From DAOVRL01 sp023128595 (GTDB lineage Bacteria > Planctomycetota > Phycisphaerae > Sedimentisphaerales > Anaerobacaceae), in assembly GCA_030628155.1 (NCBI GenBank), contig DAOVRL010000132.1, positions 1-12,467 on the forward strand: a stretch of 12,467 bases of DNA. Direction: 5' to 3'. A program made the translations under genes and the position numbers. The notes under the pieces are model-generated. The model made no database searches. It was given only the letters and a program-made list of their open reading frames with translations, and was not told the DNA's origin. Shown piece after piece: positions 7,187 through 12,467 of this stretch (within the stretch, counting starts at the first letter, position 1; every line of letters begins with the position of its first letter).

Positions 7187-7768
7187 ATGGAAATTAGGAT
7201 ACGAATAACCAGAACTCGGTTGATTGTTGGCGGCATCCTTGTAGTGTTGTTGGGGATTGTCCTGCTGCTCAGAACTGCCGTCGTTGGGCCAAACGCAGTT
7301 ATCACAAACCGCAACACCTTTCAATCGTTGTTTGTAATACCGAAAGAGCTTCGTGAATTTCCCGTAGAGAAATACATCGCACAGGGTGACTGGTTTATTT
7401 ACCGTCGGTGCGCCCGGCCGAATGGCCCACACCACTGGCGCCTGCAGGTCGTTGCGGCCGACGACGACCTGGAGAAGTGGAAAGATGCCTTTCGCAGCTA
7501 TCTCAAGCTGCGCGGCAAGTATATTGAGCGATGGAGCGACGCGCTGTGGCCGAAACAACCACAGAGAATGTACTTGCGCCCGGATAGCGCTGCCGACGCA
7601 TCGGGCGCGGTCACGTTCAAAAACGCCTCCGGCGAACTCTACATAACCTTCGCATATTATCAACCGCGCTGTGCACATAGATTATGGCAAACAAAATACG
7701 GCAGATTCCTCGCCTCTCTTCTTCGCAAGATCGGCCTACCCGTAGATACGGTAACTCGGCCCAGTTGA
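7187..7768 (+). CDS. Unknown protein with one N-terminal membrane anchor
   Basis: A 193-aa protein I do not recognise. Seen: a basic N-terminus (MEIRIRITRTR), one strongly hydrophobic helix at about residues 12-30, then a soluble part of about 160 residues with a Trp/Arg-rich character and no cofactor or catalytic motif that I can name. The positive-inside pattern predicts the soluble part on the outside of the inner membrane. ATG 7187 is the first good start; no clear ribosome site precedes it. It follows the oxidoreductase by 77 nt on the same strand, so the two could be co-transcribed, but a hairpin lies between them. Codon use resembles its neighbours, which supports a real gene. Confidence 0.7.
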   Translation: MEIRIRITRTRLIVGGILVVLLGIVLLLRTAVVGPNAVITNRNTFQSLFVIPKELREFPVEKYIAQGDWFIYRRCARPNGPHHWRLQVVAADDDLEKWKDAFRSYLKLRGKYIERWSDALWPKQPQRMYLRPDSAADASGAVTFKNASGELYITFAYYQPRCAHRLWQTKYGRFLASLLRKIGLPVDTVTRPS

Positions 7769-7841
7769 ACTCTCTCAATGACCCTCCAACCAAAATTATA
7801 GCACTACTGTGAGAGATTCACACAACGCCGGCCCACAAATC

Positions 7842-7858
7842 AGAGACTTGAAGTCTCT
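7842..7858. promoter_or_regulatory. 17-bp palindrome upstream of the YkgJ-like gene
   Basis: AGAGACTT and AAGTCTCT flank a single central G, a perfect 8+1+8 palindrome. It lies 17 nt upstream of the -35 box of the following promoter, a common place for a dimeric regulator site. Its core CTTGAAGTC (7847-7855) recurs at two other promoters in the window. Confidence 0.45.
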
Positions 7859-7875
7859 TGCGTGCTCAGAATTAC

Positions 7876-7904
7876 TTGACGTTCCTACAGAATTTGGAGA
7901 TAAT
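7876..7904 (+). promoter_or_regulatory. Promoter of the YkgJ-like gene
   Basis: TTGACG (7876-7881) and GATAAT (7899-7904) are separated by 17 nt; each matches the sigma70 consensus at five of six positions. The predicted start near 7911 leaves a leader of only about 17 nt before the ATG at 7928. Confidence 0.6.
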
Positions 7905-7927
7905 CCGCCGAAATATCCTTTGAGGTA

Positions 7928-8215
7928 ATGCTGTGCAAATATCCGATTATGGCTGACGAAAAGAGAAATACTTGGCTTGCGAGAACGAAAAGGACTATTA
8001 CTGCAATACTGCCCGTCTCCAAAAAACGCAGGGGTAAATGCGTCGGCTGCGGCGCGTGCTGCAAGCTGCCTAACACCTGCCCTTTTCTAAAATACAAGCC
8101 GGACGGCAAATCACATTGCGCCATCTATGCGATTCGCCCGCTGAATTGCAGAAAATACCCGCGAACGGAATCCGAATTCATCACTGCAGATACGTGCGGT
8201 TTCAAATTCGAGTGA
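7928..8215 (+). CDS. YkgJ-family cysteine-cluster protein
   Basis: A small protein (95 aa from ATG 7928) of the YkgJ/UPF0153 family, thought to bind zinc or an iron-sulfur cluster; the cellular role is not established. Seen: CVGCGACC (Cys38, 41, 44, 45), CPFL (Cys51), HCAIYAIRPLNCRKYP (Cys64, Cys74) and a last Cys90, which is the full family pattern. The N-terminal 35 residues are basic and not conserved. Start choice is uncertain: ATG 7928 has GAGG (7922-7925) only 2 nt upstream, while ATG 7949 has no ribosome site; the nearby promoter fits either. It converges on the PEP-CTERM gene, ending 52 nt from its stop. Confidence 0.85.
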   Translation: MLCKYPIMADEKRNTWLARTKRTITAILPVSKKRRGKCVGCGACCKLPNTCPFLKYKPDGKSHCAIYAIRPLNCRKYPRTESEFITADTCGFKFE

Positions 8216-8267
8216 AGCCGACTCGGCCGGCGTATTGACATCTCCGGCGATTCGCAGTTGAACGCCC

Positions 8268-8903
8268 CTATTCTGCCCTGCGCTTTCTTAGCAAAGCCAA
8301 CCCGCCCAAAGTCAACAAAACCCCGGTGGCCGGCTCCGGTACAGTCGGATTGCCCGGCGGAAACGGAGGGTCGTCCGGGGGGAACGGCGGGTCATCCGGA
8401 GGGAACGGATCGTCTCTTTCGGTTGGCGGCATCGGGTTGTCGGGCTGGTCGCCACCACCACCGCCACCTGTACGGGAACCTGCGGCACTGATTGTCGGGC
8501 CAGGGCTCACAAACGCTCCGCTTCCTCCTCCTCCGCTGGGCGTCGTGTTCTGTCCCACAACCAGTTGGTCGTCCTCAACTTGCCGGAAGACCGCAATTAT
8601 GATTTTCGGCTTCTCAAGATAGGCAGTGGTCTTGTTCGCTGTCGGGTCGAGGACGTCGCCCAGCCAGTAAACAAATTGGTAGCCGGGCTTTGGGACCGCG
8701 ATTAAGGTAATTGCTGAACCCGGTTCATAATGGTGAACGCCTAACTCTGGACTTACTATGCCCCCTTGAGATGGGGTCTGTTGAAGCAGCAACGCAATCC
8801 CTGGCGTCTCGCAATGTGCCGGCTCGACCAGGAATAACGCAACAGCCGCAAAGGCAAGAATTAAAACATCAGATACACTAACTGTCCGACTAAAGCGCTT
8901 CAT
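8268..8903 (-). CDS. PEP-CTERM sorted surface protein with a bacterial repeat domain
   Basis: A 211-aa exported protein. Seen: a signal peptide (KR start, hydrophobic residues 12-27); an InlB/Flg_new-like beta domain at about 44-106 with the telltale GGIVSPELG, SAITLIAVPKPGYQFVYWLGD and IIIAVF pieces; a Gly/Ser-rich linker; a Pro/Asp repeat DPFPPD, DPPFPPD, DPPFPPG (165-184); and the sorting tail VPEPATG (188-194), hydrophobic helix and RKRR end. In known systems the PEP-CTERM tail is processed by an exosortase (EpsH/XrtA) and the protein is delivered to the surface, often with exopolysaccharide. ATG 8903 is chosen over GTG 8906 because AAGGAGG (8911-8917) is 7 nt away. There is no exosortase in the window. 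It probably acts as a cell-surface or biofilm protein (inference). Confidence 0.85.
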   Translation of the reverse strand: MKRFSRTVSVSDVLILAFAAVALFLVEPAHCETPGIALLLQQTPSQGGIVSPELGVHHYEPGSAITLIAVPKPGYQFVYWLGDVLDPTANKTTAYLEKPKIIIAVFRQVEDDQLVVGQNTTPSGGGGSGAFVSPGPTISAAGSRTGGGGGGDQPDNPMPPTERDDPFPPDDPPFPPDDPPFPPGNPTVPEPATGVLLTLGGLALLRKRRAE

Positions 8904-9252
8904 CACACTTCCTCCTTACTTGTAACAAAACCCGAACCTTTGCTGATCGCAAAAACCCTATATTGCCAAATAAATGTACACCCTTATAGCCTTATTTAAC
9001 CAAAACGCCTCTCTTGAAGTCAAGCCTTTTTTTCCGTCTTTCTGGTCCCTACCGCCAAAAAATTGCAGGCAATTGCCAAGAATCACCCCTGCCGGGCTGT
9101 TTTTGAGTATTTCTGGCAATCGATACGAAAAATCTTCTTAAAAAACTCTTCAAAAAAAAGGCTTTTTGGGGGGGAAAACGTTATCTGCCTGCGCACAGAC
9201 CTACAAGAAGAAACCGTAGTCTGCCGAGGCACAGGCTGATTGCTGTCCGGCT
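8904..9252. other. AT-rich spacer between two minus-strand genes
   Basis: No gene is seen. The part next to the PEP-CTERM gene holds its ribosome site and promoter. The rest has homopolymer runs (A8 at 9152-9159, G7 at 9168-9174), a GGCAATTGCC palindrome at 9068-9077, and an imperfect direct repeat TCTGCC-N3-GCACAG at 9184-9198 and 9220-9234, just after the aminotransferase stop. No convincing terminator was found for the aminotransferase. Confidence 0.55.
8994..9023 (-). promoter_or_regulatory. Promoter of the PEP-CTERM gene
   Basis: On the minus strand, TTGACT (9023-9018) is followed after 18 nt by TTAAAT (8999-8994). The -35 box lies inside the interrupted palindrome CTTGAAGTCAAG (9013-9024). 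The predicted start near 8987 leaves a leader of about 84 nt. Confidence 0.45.
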
Positions 9253-10473
9253 TTACCGGTTTGTTTTGGACTTTCTAATCGGCTTTTGCTGCACAAATCG
9301 GCTGATGTTGCGAATCGCCTGACGAAGCCGCTGCTCATTTTCCACCAGGGCAATCCGCATATAGTTTTCGCCGTTTTCGCCGAACGCCCTGCCTGGAGCG
9401 ATCGCCACCTCAGCGTGCTCCATAAGGTCCATCGCAAGGTCAATGCTGCCCTTGCCTTTAGAGTGTTCCTCGGGCACTTTTGCCCAGACGAACATCGTCG
9501 CGCGAGGCTTTGCCAATTCCCAGCCGATCCGCTGAAGACCCTTACAAACGACGTCCCGACGAGACTGATACTTCCGGTTCTGGAGGATAATATCCTCATC
9601 GCAGTGCCGCAGTGCAATGATGCCGGCTATCTGGATCGCCTGAAAGATGCCGTAGTCGTAATAGCCCTTTATCGTGGCGAGGTAATCGATCATTTCCCTG
9701 TTGCCGGCGATAAAGCCGATACGGAAGCCCGCCATATTGTACGGCTTGCTCATCGTGGTAAACTCGACGCCGATCTCTTTTGCCCCATTGACAGAAAGGA
9801 GACTCGGAGCCTTGTAATCATCGAAGCAAGTCTCGCCGTAGGCGAAATCGTTAATAACCGCTATGCCGAAACGCTTTGCAAGCTCGACCACCGGCTCAAA
9901 GAAGCCTTCATCGACCGTCATTGCAGTGGGATTGTGCGGGTAATTGAGGATCAGCAGCTTGGGCCTGGGGTACATATTCTCAATCACCATCGCGATGTTA
10001 CCTATGAATTTTTCATCGTTACCCAGAGGCACGGAGACAACATTCGCACCGGCTAAGGCAACGGCGTAGTTGTGTATCGGAAAGGCCGGGTCCGGGACAA
10101 TAGCGGTATCGCCAGGGCCCATCATTGCTAAGCACAGATGGCTAAAGCCCTCCTTCGAGCCTATGCACGCAAGAACCTCGGTCTCCCAATCCAATTGCAC
10201 GTTCCATTTGCGCTCGTATTTCTTCGCAATCTCCTTTCGCAGGTTCTTAATGCCCTTCGAGGCGGTGTAGCGATGGTTGCGCGGGTCCTGCGCGGCCTCA
10301 GAAAGCTTATCAATCACAATCTGTGGGGCCGCGTCGGCCGGATTGCCCATCCCTAAGTCGATGATATCGGCGCCCTGCTGACGTTTGGCCAGTTTCAGCG
10401 CATTCAACCGCCCAAACAGGTACGGCGGCAGCCGCTTTATTCTCTGTGCCGGCTCGATCTTAGCCTTGGCCAT
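9253..10473 (-). CDS. AlaC-like class I/II aminotransferase (probable glutamate-pyruvate type)
   Basis: A 406-aa PLP enzyme of fold type I. Seen: the N-terminal RIKRLPPYLFGRLNALK and DLGMGNPADA segments typical of the AlaC/LL-DAP aminotransferase-like group, IGSKEGFSHL (105-113), NYPHNPTA (Asn181, binds PLP and substrate), ND plus Tyr212 (Asp209 holds the PLP ring nitrogen), the Schiff-base lysine in MSKPYNMAGFRIGF (Lys243), and the C-terminal substrate arginine in MRIALVEN. All key residues are intact and length is normal. The start is the ATG at 10473, with AGGAG 6 nt upstream. By resemblance to E. coli AlaC it likely makes alanine from pyruvate and glutamate, but paralogues in this group use other amino acids, so no symbol is given. 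Confidence 0.92.
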   Translation of the reverse strand: MAKAKIEPAQRIKRLPPYLFGRLNALKLAKRQQGADIIDLGMGNPADAAPQIVIDKLSEAAQDPRNHRYTASKGIKNLRKEIAKKYERKWNVQLDWETEVLACIGSKEGFSHLCLAMMGPGDTAIVPDPAFPIHNYAVALAGANVVSVPLGNDEKFIGNIAMVIENMYPRPKLLILNYPHNPTAMTVDEGFFEPVVELAKRFGIAVINDFAYGETCFDDYKAPSLLSVNGAKEIGVEFTTMSKPYNMAGFRIGFIAGNREMIDYLATIKGYYDYGIFQAIQIAGIIALRHCDEDIILQNRKYQSRRDVVCKGLQRIGWELAKPRATMFVWAKVPEEHSKGKGSIDLAMDLMEHAEVAIAPGRAFGENGENYMRIALVENEQRLRQAIRNISRFVQQKPIRKSKTNR

Positions 10474-10520
10474 AATCTACTCCTGAAAATCGCAAAGACC
10501 ACTTACGTCAATATAATCGG

Positions 10521-10550
10521 ATAATCTACTGCGAACAGGTGAATTTTCAA
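10521..10550 (-). promoter_or_regulatory. Candidate promoter of the aminotransferase
   Basis: On the minus strand, TTGAAA (10550-10545) and GATTAT (10526-10521) are separated by 18 nt, matching five and four of six consensus bases. The predicted start near 10514 gives a leader of about 40 nt. Confidence 0.45.
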
Positions 10551-10581
10551 ACCATTTTATCCGCAGTAACCCCTTCCCCCC

Positions 10582-10749
10582 TCACGCACTCTTGTAATGC
10601 GAGACATAGTAATCCAGCACCTTCCGGATCATCTTCTGATACGGATAGTGCTGCTCTCTCGCAACGGTAATCCAGAACTACCCTATGCCTAAGAAAACAT
10701 CCCTGCCCAAGGCAAGGTACTCTCTTAATTGTAAAGGGAAAATGTCCAT
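10582..10749 (-). pseudogene. Broken small ORF, C-terminus resembles a ribbon-helix-helix antitoxin
   Basis: From an ATG at 10749 the minus strand reads MDIFPLQLREYLALGRDVFL, then a few residues, an in-frame TAG (10680-10678), and 31 more sense codons ending at TGA (10584-10582). The second half contains VAREQHYPYQKMIRKVLDYY, which resembles the last helices of CopG/BrnA-like antitoxins (compare the common IPYQTLIRxVL pattern). There is no start codon between the TAG and this segment, no ribosome site before the ATG and no partner toxin, so I read it as a decayed fragment. The family match is from memory of the pattern and is weak. Confidence 0.35.
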
Positions 10750-10851
10750 TTCACGCTGAACCAGTACACATTACTTCTGACCTCCCGTCTTTTAGTCACT
10801 CTCACATAGGCTCGCATTCAACACCTGGTGCCTATTCCGTAGCCATCTTAG

Positions 10852-11129
10852 TACTACAACGCTACTTAGATTTTGCCGGCAAGCATAAGGCCTTGCTCCA
10901 TAAGCAGTTACGACAACTCTGGCGAATATCAACAGTCAAATTAGCTTTAAGGACACTTTGGCGAATCTGAATTTGCGTTTTGCGCTTTACCGGCTGCCAG
11001 CAGAACGAGCCTGCAGCGGCCCAGGGCTGGCCTTTTTCCTGCTGTCAGCCTAAAGGCGATAAACGCAGCTTGGTATAAAATTTCTGGACACATAGAGCCA
11101 ATTTTTACAGCGTAAGTAGCGTTGTAGTA
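10852..11129. mobile_element. MITE-like element with perfect 17-bp terminal inverted repeats
   Basis: TACTACAACGCTACTTA (10852-10868) is the exact reverse complement of 11113-11129; the outermost base pair at 10850/11131 also matches after one mismatch. The 278-bp interval has no intact gene and is highly structured: GGCTGCCAGCAG (10992-11003) pairs at 11 of 12 positions with 11039-11050, and GCAAG/CTTGC (10879-10896) form another stem. No target-site duplication is evident, so the exact ends are uncertain. A non-autonomous transposable element is the simplest reading; a structured RNA locus is the alternative. Confidence 0.6.
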
Positions 11130-11139
11130 TTGGGGTACT

Positions 11140-11238
11140 TCAACTCTTCTCGGCCACCTTGTCCCGGCACTCTCCACTCACAAAATATCTGTCCTCCTTC
11201 TGCTCCGGGCCGCAACAACAGCCTCCCTTGATACCCAC
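11140..11238 (-). CDS. Doubtful 32-aa cysteine-rich micro-ORF
   Basis: From a GTG at 11238 the minus strand encodes MGIKGGCCCGPEQKEDRYFV and then SGECRDKVAEKS. AAGGGGG lies about 9 nt upstream. The frame can be extended upstream to a TTG at 11391 (83 codons), but that part looks like random sequence. The polar, Cys-containing tail has natural-looking composition, yet nothing confirms translation. The stop lies only about 10 nt from the edge of the MITE-like element, so it could also be the end of a truncated gene. Confidence 0.2.
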   Translation of the reverse strand: MGIKGGCCCGPEQKEDRYFVSGECRDKVAEKS

Positions 11239-11441
11239 CCCCAAAACCCCCTTTTCGGCGCTGAAAACGCTGTTCCCGCAGTGCTTTACCCGGAAACGCC
11301 ATCTACACAGTATCCTTTGCTGAACAATATCTCTCAGTATTTTAGGCCCGATATTAAAGTAATTTGAAGGAATGGACCGAATAGAATGCAAGGACGTGTT
11401 GTTTGTTGGCTTTTCTAAAACTCAATTTAGGAGAATTCATG

Positions 11442-11678
11442 ATGCACTTGCTTGAAGAAGCAAAGAAATGGATTGCCGAGTTCACCGAAATCCTCTTGCT
11501 GCTGGTGGCTCTCGGCATTGTAGCGGGCATCCTCTTTGGCGACCAGGTTCCCTTCTTTGCAGGAGTTGTCACCAATCTCACCGCATTGATCAAAACTCTG
11601 GGCGACAATGGACTGGTTGGCTTAATTGCCCTGGCTGTCATCCTGTACTTGTTCCAGAAAAAGAAAGCTGTTGCATAG
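11442..11678 (+). CDS. Small two-helix membrane protein, function unknown
   Basis: A 78-aa protein with a charged amphipathic start (MHLLEEAKKWIAEF), a first membrane helix at about 16-33, a short loop GDQVPFF, a second hydrophobic helix at about 58-71, and a basic tail (QKKKAVA). AGGAGA (11429-11434) is 7 nt before ATG 11442; ATG 11439 is also possible but closer. The good ribosome site and balanced codon use make this a real gene in my view. Size and topology would suit a holin-like protein, a small toxin or a membrane-complex subunit, but no motif decides between them. It has no recognisable partner gene. Confidence 0.75.
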   Translation: MHLLEEAKKWIAEFTEILLLLVALGIVAGILFGDQVPFFAGVVTNLTALIKTLGDNGLVGLIALAVILYLFQKKKAVA

Positions 11679-11745
11679 ATTCACACACATCTTCGCCGTA
11701 CTAACAAAGTTGCACAGCTTAGAGCTTTTGGTCAAAACAATCTAT

Positions 11746-11782
11746 CAAGTAGTTTCCTGCGCACCACGCAGGAAACTACTTG
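11746..11782. repeat. Perfect 16-bp hairpin downstream of the small membrane gene
   Basis: CAAGTAGTTTCCTGCG (11746-11761) and its exact reverse complement (11767-11782) enclose a 5-nt loop CACCA. It begins 68 nt after the stop of the membrane gene. No T-run follows, so it is not a textbook terminator, though it may protect the 3' end of the transcript. It also immediately precedes a possible 46-aa ORF and contains the only AGGA near that start. Confidence 0.85.
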
Positions 11783-11784
11783 AA

Positions 11785-11925
11785 ATGTACGATTTTGGGC
11801 CCATTATGGGAGTTCCCCCTCCCAAAGCACCCGAGAAACCTCAAGACCAAAAGACCTCGCAGAAATATCTCAGAAATGCTGCCACTGGCAAGGATCTTGT
11901 AGCAAACAGATCAGAATTGCGCTAA
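11785..11925 (+). CDS. Possible 46-aa hydrophilic peptide
   Basis: From ATG 11785 the frame reads MYDFGPIMGVPPPKAPEKPQ and continues with polar residues to a TAA ending at 11925. It is Pro/Lys-rich with no membrane helix. The only ribosome-site-like bases (AGGA, 11770-11773) are 11 nt upstream and buried in the right arm of the hairpin, so translation would need that hairpin to open. It is a weak call; a chance ORF is equally likely. Confidence 0.25.
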   Translation: MYDFGPIMGVPPPKAPEKPQDQKTSQKYLRNAATGKDLVANRSELR

Positions 11926-11932
11926 CGGTCAA

Positions 11933-12106
11933 TTACGCCCCCGCCATTTGCAGCACGGCCCAGATGCCCAAAAGACCGAGCACAAGCAGCACCGCCCTGC
12001 AAATGCGCATCAACTGCGTTCTCGGCTTAACAAACGACCACACAAACCCCCAAAAGCCCACCACAAGCCCAATGCGAAATACGAACGTTAGAACATCTCT
12101 GACCAT
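11933..12106 (-). CDS. 57-aa two-helix membrane protein, probably leaderless
   Basis: The protein MVRDVLTFVFRIGLVVGFWG... has one hydrophobic helix at about 6-25, a short basic loop (KPRTQLMRICR) and a second helix at about 38-54. The annotated-length frame could be extended upstream to 12250, but that part crosses the promoter. ATG 12106 is chosen because a very good promoter places the transcription start at or next to it. I do not recognise a family with certainty. It converges on the small ORFs to its left and has no ribosome site. Confidence 0.55.
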   Translation of the reverse strand: MVRDVLTFVFRIGLVVGFWGFVWSFVKPRTQLMRICRAVLLVLGLLGIWAVLQMAGA

Positions 12107-12112
12107 AGATGT

Positions 12113-12142
12113 ATCATAGCCTATCTTAACGCTTGAAGTCAA
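12113..12142 (-). promoter_or_regulatory. Promoter of the 57-aa gene
   Basis: On the minus strand, TTGACT (12142-12137) and TATGAT (12118-12113) are 18 nt apart, each five of six consensus bases. The first base of the ATG (12106) is 7 nt downstream of the -10 box, the usual place for transcription to start. The -35 box lies inside CTTGAAGTCAAG (12132-12143), the same 12-mer as at the PEP-CTERM promoter. Confidence 0.6.
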
Positions 12143-12231
12143 GGGGAAAATGCCCAATTTAACAGATGGCCAGGAAATTACTCTTTTTCCGTAACCGTTC
12201 ACGGGGCAATATGTTGAATCTTGGCCCTTTT

Positions 12232-12467
12232 TCGTCATTGCGAGCACCACACCTGATTCTCAGGATCCATACACAAGAAAGTAGCCCACGGACGTCATTG
12301 CGAAGGAGCGCAGCGACTGCGGCAATCTCAACCCTTACACTGCAAGAACCGGCTATTTTCTTAGGAGGAGCGAAGCCCGTTTTTTGTCATTGCGAGGAGC
12401 GAAGCGACGAAGCAATCTCGAAGTCTGGGATTGCTTCGCTGCGCTCGCAACAGGCTCCGCAATCTCG
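12232..12467. repeat. Cluster of REP-like GTCATTGCGA repeats at the window end
   Basis: Units seen: a truncated start CGTCATTGCGAG (12232-12243); a full unit 12293-12330 ending GGCAATCTCA; a full unit 12386-12420 (GTCATTGCGAGGAGCGAAGC and onward to GCAATCTCG); an inverted unit 12428-12450 (starting GGATTGCTTCGC); and a partial end GCAATCTCG at 12459-12467. GAGGAGCGAAGC also occurs alone at 12364-12375. The last full and inverted units form a head-to-head pair like the one at 4750-4840. The remainder of 12107-12231 holds only the small-gene promoter; no gene is visible from 12107 to the end. Confidence 0.8.

Larger units (their letters stand above)
10474..11441. other. Long region without an intact gene
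   Basis: About 970 nt lie between the aminotransferase and the small membrane gene. They hold the aminotransferase promoter, a broken minus-strand frame (10582-10749), a nested palindrome at 10806-10835 (ATAGGC/GCCTAT around CACCTGGTG), a MITE-like element (10852-11129) and a doubtful cysteine-rich micro-ORF (11140-11238, minus). Two GGCGAAT copies 39 nt apart (10921 and 10960) lie inside the MITE-like element. The open frames here have biased composition and no domain I recognise. Confidence 0.6.

Noticed and set aside
9184..9234. Direct repeat TCTGCC-N3-GCACAG after the aminotransferase
   Set aside because: Only 12 of 15 positions match over two copies; could easily be chance.
9286..10056. 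256-codon plus-strand frame
   Set aside because: Fully opposite the aminotransferase gene, with no recognisable domain.
10678..10680. In-frame TAG as a recoded (pyrrolysine or read-through) codon
   Set aside because: No supporting gene, no ribosome site for the frame, and decay explains it more simply.

Overview
The window looks like chromosomal DNA of an environmental planctomycete, most likely of the Phycisphaerae/Sedimentisphaerales type. The evidence is the mix of genes: a Tat-exported Gfo/Idh/MocA oxidoreductase, a Tat-type polysaccharide deacetylase with a lipobox, a PEP-CTERM sorted surface protein, a divergent GroES standing alone, and intergenic REP-like 'GTCATTGCGA' repeats. This assignment is inference from protein style; there is no rRNA or other direct marker.

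Layout. Positions 1-993 (+) hold the 3' end of cbiQ and all of cbiO, the tail of an energy-coupling-factor cobalt/nickel importer. Positions 1301-3712 (+) encode DNA topoisomerase I (topA), followed at 3809-4651 by an exported deacetylase. Positions 4652-5052 are gene-free, with an inverted pair of REP-like units and a strong promoter for the small GroES-like gene at 5053-5373. Positions 5374-5714 hold two adjacent long hairpins, and then come the Gfo/Idh/MocA oxidoreductase (5715-7109) and a one-TM protein of unknown function (7187-7768). A YkgJ-type cysteine-cluster protein (7928-8215, +) converges on a PEP-CTERM protein (8268-8903, -). Further right is an AlaC-like aminotransferase (9253-10473, -).

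The right-hand 2 kb (10474-12467) is poor in genes and rich in structure. It holds a degraded minus-strand reading frame, a roughly 280-bp element bounded by perfect 17-bp inverted repeats (MITE-like), a small two-TM protein gene (11442-11678, +) followed by a perfect 16-bp hairpin, a 57-aa two-TM minus-strand gene with a promoter that predicts a leaderless mRNA, and a cluster of REP-like repeats running off the window end.

The genes are mostly single transcription units with housekeeping or cell-surface roles; only cbiQ-cbiO is a clear operon. I see no coherent new multi-gene system. The points most worth a second look are the MITE-like element, the two fold-back structures, the 9-mer shared upstream of three genes, and the unusual catalytic residues in CbiO and in the oxidoreductase.
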